From Pseudomonas sp. GM49 (lineage in GTDB: Bacteria > Pseudomonadota > Gammaproteobacteria > Pseudomonadales > Pseudomonadaceae), in NCBI RefSeq assembly GCF_000282355.1, contig NZ_AKJL01000116.1, forward strand, positions 1-59,541: a stretch of 59,541 nt of DNA. The letters are read 5' to 3'. Shown here piece by piece: positions 56,620-59,541 of the stretch. A program made the translations under genes and the position numbers. The notes beneath the pieces were generated by a model. The model had not been told where the DNA came from and did not search any database. It saw only the letters and a program-made list of their open reading frames with translations. Numbering within the stretch: position 1 is the stretch's first letter; every line of letters starts with the position of its first letter.

Positions 56620-57933
56620 TCAATGCGCGCCCGCGGCAGAACAGCCTGCAATTCTCGGCATCCGCGCACCGAAATACGCCGCACTGCCCATGCCCACCGC
56701 CCCCATCACCGCACTGAACATCACACAGATCCATGGGCTCCACGGCATCAGGCCGATCAACAACAGCGGCGTGACACTTGCCCACGCAGCGTAGGCAATG
56801 TTGTAGGTGAAGGAGATGCCCGAGACGCGAATCCGCGCCGGGAACAGGCTGACCATCACCGATGGCACCGCGCCGACCACCCCGCAGGCCAGCCCTGCCA
56901 CGGCGTAGGCCAGGCCGATCCAGTCGCCGCCCATGATCAGGCTGCTGTAAAGCACACCGATGCCCAGCGGCAGCAGCAGGCTATAGAGCATCACCGTGCG
57001 CCAGGCGCCAATGCGGTCGACCAGCAGACCGGCGAGCACGCAGCCGATGTTCAAGAACACGATGCCCAATGCGCTCAAGGCGAAGGTGTGGCTGGCGGTC
57101 ATGCCAAAGGTTTTCTGCATCATGGTCGGGGTAATGACCACAAAGACCACCACGGCCGAGGTCAGCACACAGGTGAGAATCATCGCAGGCAAAATGGCCA
57201 GGCGATGCTCGCGCAAGACCGTGCGCAGCGGCAGTTCGCCGGCCGCCTCGCGCTGCGCCTGCATGGCCATGAACACCGGGGTTTCGCTGAGCCAGCGACG
57301 CAGCCATACGCCTATCACTCCGAACACGCCGCCGAGCAGGAATGGGTAACGCCAGGCGTAATCGAGAATTTCTGCCGGAGTGAATGCCTGCGCCAGGAAA
57401 GTTGCGGTCAATGCACCGATCAAATAGCCAAAGGTCAGCCCCGCCTGCAAGAAACCCAGGGCATAGCCGCGATGGGCGATGGGCGCGTGCTCGGCGACGA
57501 ACACCCAGGCACTTGGCACTTCGCCACCCACCGCCGCGCCCTGGAGGATGCGCAGGGCCAACAGCAGCAACGGTGCAAAATATCCGATTTGCGCGTAGGT
57601 CGGCATGATCCCGATCAGCAGGCACGGCAACGCCATCATCAGGATGCTCAGGCTGAAGACTTTCTTGCGCCCCAAACGGTCGGCGAAGTGCGCCATCAGG
57701 ATGCCGCCCAACGGTCGCGCCAGATAACCGGTGACGAAAATCCCGAAGCTTTGCAGTAAACGTAGCCACTCGGGCATTTCCGGCGGGAAGAACAACTGAC
57801 TGAGGGTCAGGGCGAAAAACACGAAGATGATGAAGTCGTAGATTTCCAGCGCCCCGCCAAGGGCAGCGAGCCCCAGGGTCTTGTAGTCCGAGCGGCTGAA
57901 CGGCGCCGGGTGCGAATCGGTGTTGGCAGTCAT
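56620..57933 (-). CDS. MFS transporter, metabolite:proton symporter (ProP/citrate-like) family
   Basis: 437-aa inner-membrane transporter with about 12 hydrophobic segments. Family marks: DYKTLGLAALGGALEIYDF in TM1, YLARPLGGILMAHFADRLGRKK in the TM2-TM3 loop and RILQGAAVGGEVPSAWVFVAEHAP in TM4-TM5. MTANTDSHPAP at 57933 is the likely start; an in-frame upstream ATG lacks coding support. Substrate probably a small carboxylate or osmolyte, not determinable. Divergent from the atoE-type gene. Confidence 0.85.
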   Translation of the reverse strand: MTANTDSHPAPFSRSDYKTLGLAALGGALEIYDFIIFVFFALTLSQLFFPPEMPEWLRLLQSFGIFVTGYLARPLGGILMAHFADRLGRKKVFSLSILMMALPCLLIGIMPTYAQIGYFAPLLLLALRILQGAAVGGEVPSAWVFVAEHAPIAHRGYALGFLQAGLTFGYLIGALTATFLAQAFTPAEILDYAWRYPFLLGGVFGVIGVWLRRWLSETPVFMAMQAQREAAGELPLRTVLREHRLAILPAMILTCVLTSAVVVFVVITPTMMQKTFGMTASHTFALSALGIVFLNIGCVLAGLLVDRIGAWRTVMLYSLLLPLGIGVLYSSLIMGGDWIGLAYAVAGLACGVVGAVPSVMVSLFPARIRVSGISFTYNIAYAAWASVTPLLLIGLMPWSPWICVMFSAVMGAVGMGSAAYFGARMPRIAGCSAAGAH

Positions 57934-58133
57934 GTAAAGAACTCTGGCACAGGCAAAAACCAAGGCGCCCATGGTCTACGCAAATGCACCGGCGGACAAC
58001 CCGTTAGACCAAAGTCCCATAGCCACAAAACAGCCCCGCAAAAATCCTCGGGTTGAATTAATGTTGGGGTCTGTCCAGACGGGCGGTTACTGCCCCGAAG
58101 ACCACAACAAACATAAAAATTCGAGGTACTCCC

Positions 58134-59541
58134 GTGGCCGCTGATATCGAAGATAGCCGCTCCGCCCGCTTTGCCCTGCGCTGCTCAAGTTTTGCCGAAC
58201 GCTGGTTTCCCGACTCCTGGGTGTTTGCTGCCCTGGCAGTGATTATCGTGGCCCTGGCCACCATGGCGATGGGAGCCAAACCCACCGACGCGGCCATGGC
58301 CTTTGGTGATGGCTTCTGGAGCCTGATCCCCTTCACCATGCAGATGGCCTTCGTGGTGATCGGCGGTTATGTGGTCGCCAGTTCGCCACCGGCAGTGAAA
58401 CTGATCGACCGTCTGGCGAAAATCCCGAAAAACGGCCGTTCTGCCGTCGCCTGGGTCGCCCTGATTTCCATGGTCGCGTCATTGCTGAACTGGGGCCTGT
58501 CCCTGGTGTTCGGTGGTTTGCTGGTGCGCGCCCTTGCCCGTCGTACCGATCTGAAGATGGACTATCGTGCTGCCGGTGCCGCCGCCTATCTGGGTCTCGG
58601 TGCTGTGTGGGCCCTGGGTCTGTCGTCGTCCGCTGCACAGCTGCAGGCCAACCCGGCGAGCCTGCCGCCATCGATTCTGTCGATCACCGGGGTGATTCCG
58701 TTCACCCAAACGATCTTCCTCTGGCAGTCCGGTGTCATGTTGCTGGCGTTGATCGTGATCTCGCTGATCATCGCCTATGCCACCGCGCCAGGCCCGAACT
58801 CGGCGCGTGACGCCAAGGCCTGCGGCGTCGACCCGAGTTTCAACCTGCCGCCGCTGCAACCACGCACCCGCCCCGGCGAATGGCTGGAATACAGCCCGCT
58901 GCTGATGATCCTGCTGGTGCTGCTGGCCGGTGGCTGGCTGTTCCACGAGTTCTCGACCAAACCGGCCATCAGCGCGATTTCCGGGCTGAACACCTACAAC
59001 TTCCTGTTCATCATGCTCGGCGCCCTGCTGCACTGGCGTCCGCGCAGCTTTCTGGACGCCGTGTCCCGCGCGGTGCCGACCACCACTGGCGTGCTGATCC
59101 AGTTCCCGCTGTACGGCTCGATCGCTGCATTGATGACCACGGTCAAAGGCGCCGATGCGCAGACCCTGGCGCACCACATATCGACCTTTTTCGTCAGCAT
59201 TGCCTCCCACGACACCTATGCCCTGCTGATGGGCGTGTACTCGGCGATCCTCGGTTTCTTCATTCCGTCCGGTGGTGGCAAGTGGATCATCGAAGCGCCG
59301 TACGTCATGCAGGTGGCCAATGACCTGAACTATCACCTGGGTTGGGCCGTACAGATCTACAACGCCGCCGAAGCCTTGCCGAACCTGATCAACCCGTTCT
59401 ACATGCTACCGTTGCTCGGTGTGCTGGGGCTGAAGGCACGGGACCTGATCGGCTTCTCGTTCGTGCAGTTGCTGGTGCACACGCCGCTGGTGCTGCTGCT
59501 ACTCTGGGTGTTGGGGACGACGCTGGCCTATACGCCGCCGG
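58134..59541 (+). CDS. atoE: Short-chain fatty acid transporter (AtoE family), C-terminus cut by window edge
   Basis: The frame is open to the window end (about 469 codons). AtoE-type inner-membrane permease with many hydrophobic helices; family stretches FPDSWVFAALAVIIVALAT, GGYVVASSPPAVKLIDRLA, NWGLSLVFGG and FFIPSGGGKWIIEAPYVM are present. GTG at 58134 has GAGG about 8 bases upstream. Imports short-chain acids such as acetoacetate or butyrate in known members. Usually atoE sits with ketoacid CoA-transferase genes, which would lie beyond the window. Confidence 0.9.
   Translation, partial: MAADIEDSRSARFALRCSSFAERWFPDSWVFAALAVIIVALATMAMGAKPTDAAMAFGDGFWSLIPFTMQMAFVVIGGYVVASSPPAVKLIDRLAKIPKNGRSAVAWVALISMVASLLNWGLSLVFGGLLVRALARRTDLKMDYRAAGAAAYLGLGAVWALGLSSSAAQLQANPASLPPSILSITGVIPFTQTIFLWQSGVMLLALIVISLIIAYATAPGPNSARDAKACGVDPSFNLPPLQPRTRPGEWLEYSPLLMILLVLLAGGWLFHEFSTKPAISAISGLNTYNFLFIMLGALLHWRPRSFLDAVSRAVPTTTGVLIQFPLYGSIAALMTTVKGADAQTLAHHISTFFVSIASHDTYALLMGVYSAILGFFIPSGGGKWIIEAPYVMQVANDLNYHLGWAVQIYNAAEALPNLINPFYMLPLLGVLGLKARDLIGFSFVQLLVHTPLVLLLLWVLGTTLAYTPP

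Overview
This is a chromosomal segment from a fluorescent-group Pseudomonas (P. fluorescens/P. putida type). The evidence is high-GC codon use, many REP/REPIN inverted repeats between genes, and gene order that I recognise as the P. aeruginosa block PA4642-PA4673 (mqo, PA4642, WbuC-type cupin, hpt, upp, uraA ... hemH, phrB, pagL, murI, moeB, prmC, prfA, hemA, PA4667 TPR protein, lolB, ispE, tRNA-Gln, prs, rplY, pth, ychF). The species assignment is an inference from gene content and order.

Layout. 1-4151 holds a cut-off abasic-site protection protein (YedK/HMCES), small conserved proteins, an acyltransferase and a YajG lipoprotein. 4152-4891 is a long leader region before mqo. 4892-10584 carries malate oxidation and purine/pyrimidine salvage (hpt, upp, uraA). 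10763-18312 carries hemH, an epimerase-like protein and a probable light/MerR-controlled group (FAD amine-oxidase-like protein, DUF1722 protein, LitR-like MerR regulator, DNA photolyase, SDR, YkgJ protein); two promoters there carry the same TATAC(A/C)-N12-TGTACA operator. 18444-23819 is pagL followed by the tightly overlapping minus-strand operon hemA-prfA-prmC-moeB-murI. 24054-30971 is the outer-membrane/isoprenoid/translation run from the TPR lipoprotein to ychF, with tRNA-Gln inside it. 31158-41380 holds an Fsr-type efflux pump, a chemoreceptor, and a LysR-regulated polyamine-type ABC importer with an amidase. After tRNA-Met come a DUF2817 peptidase-like protein, a lipoprotein gamma-glutamyltransferase, ddlA, an AraC regulator, a cupin and a flavin reductase.

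48071-55079 is the clearest accessory region: an orphan type VI secretion module read on the minus strand (vgrG, then a Tle5-type phospholipase D effector, then a Sel1-type lipoprotein immunity gene, with overlapping reading frames). Just beyond its 3' end is a fragment of a second, decayed Tle5 gene. Upstream of vgrG and on the other strand lies a strongly structured leader RNA in front of a small DUF6124-type gene. The window ends with a BdlA-like soluble PAS chemoreceptor, an MFS transporter and a cut-off AtoE-type fatty-acid transporter.

Most notable signals: the structured leader at about 54555-54745; the Tle5 remnant at 48121-48250; the paired LitR-type operators with a regulator whose B12 motif is degenerate; a stable-RNA-type promoter inside the AT-shifted 3' end of ispE; and the shortened DUF523-DUF1722 protein in the light cluster.
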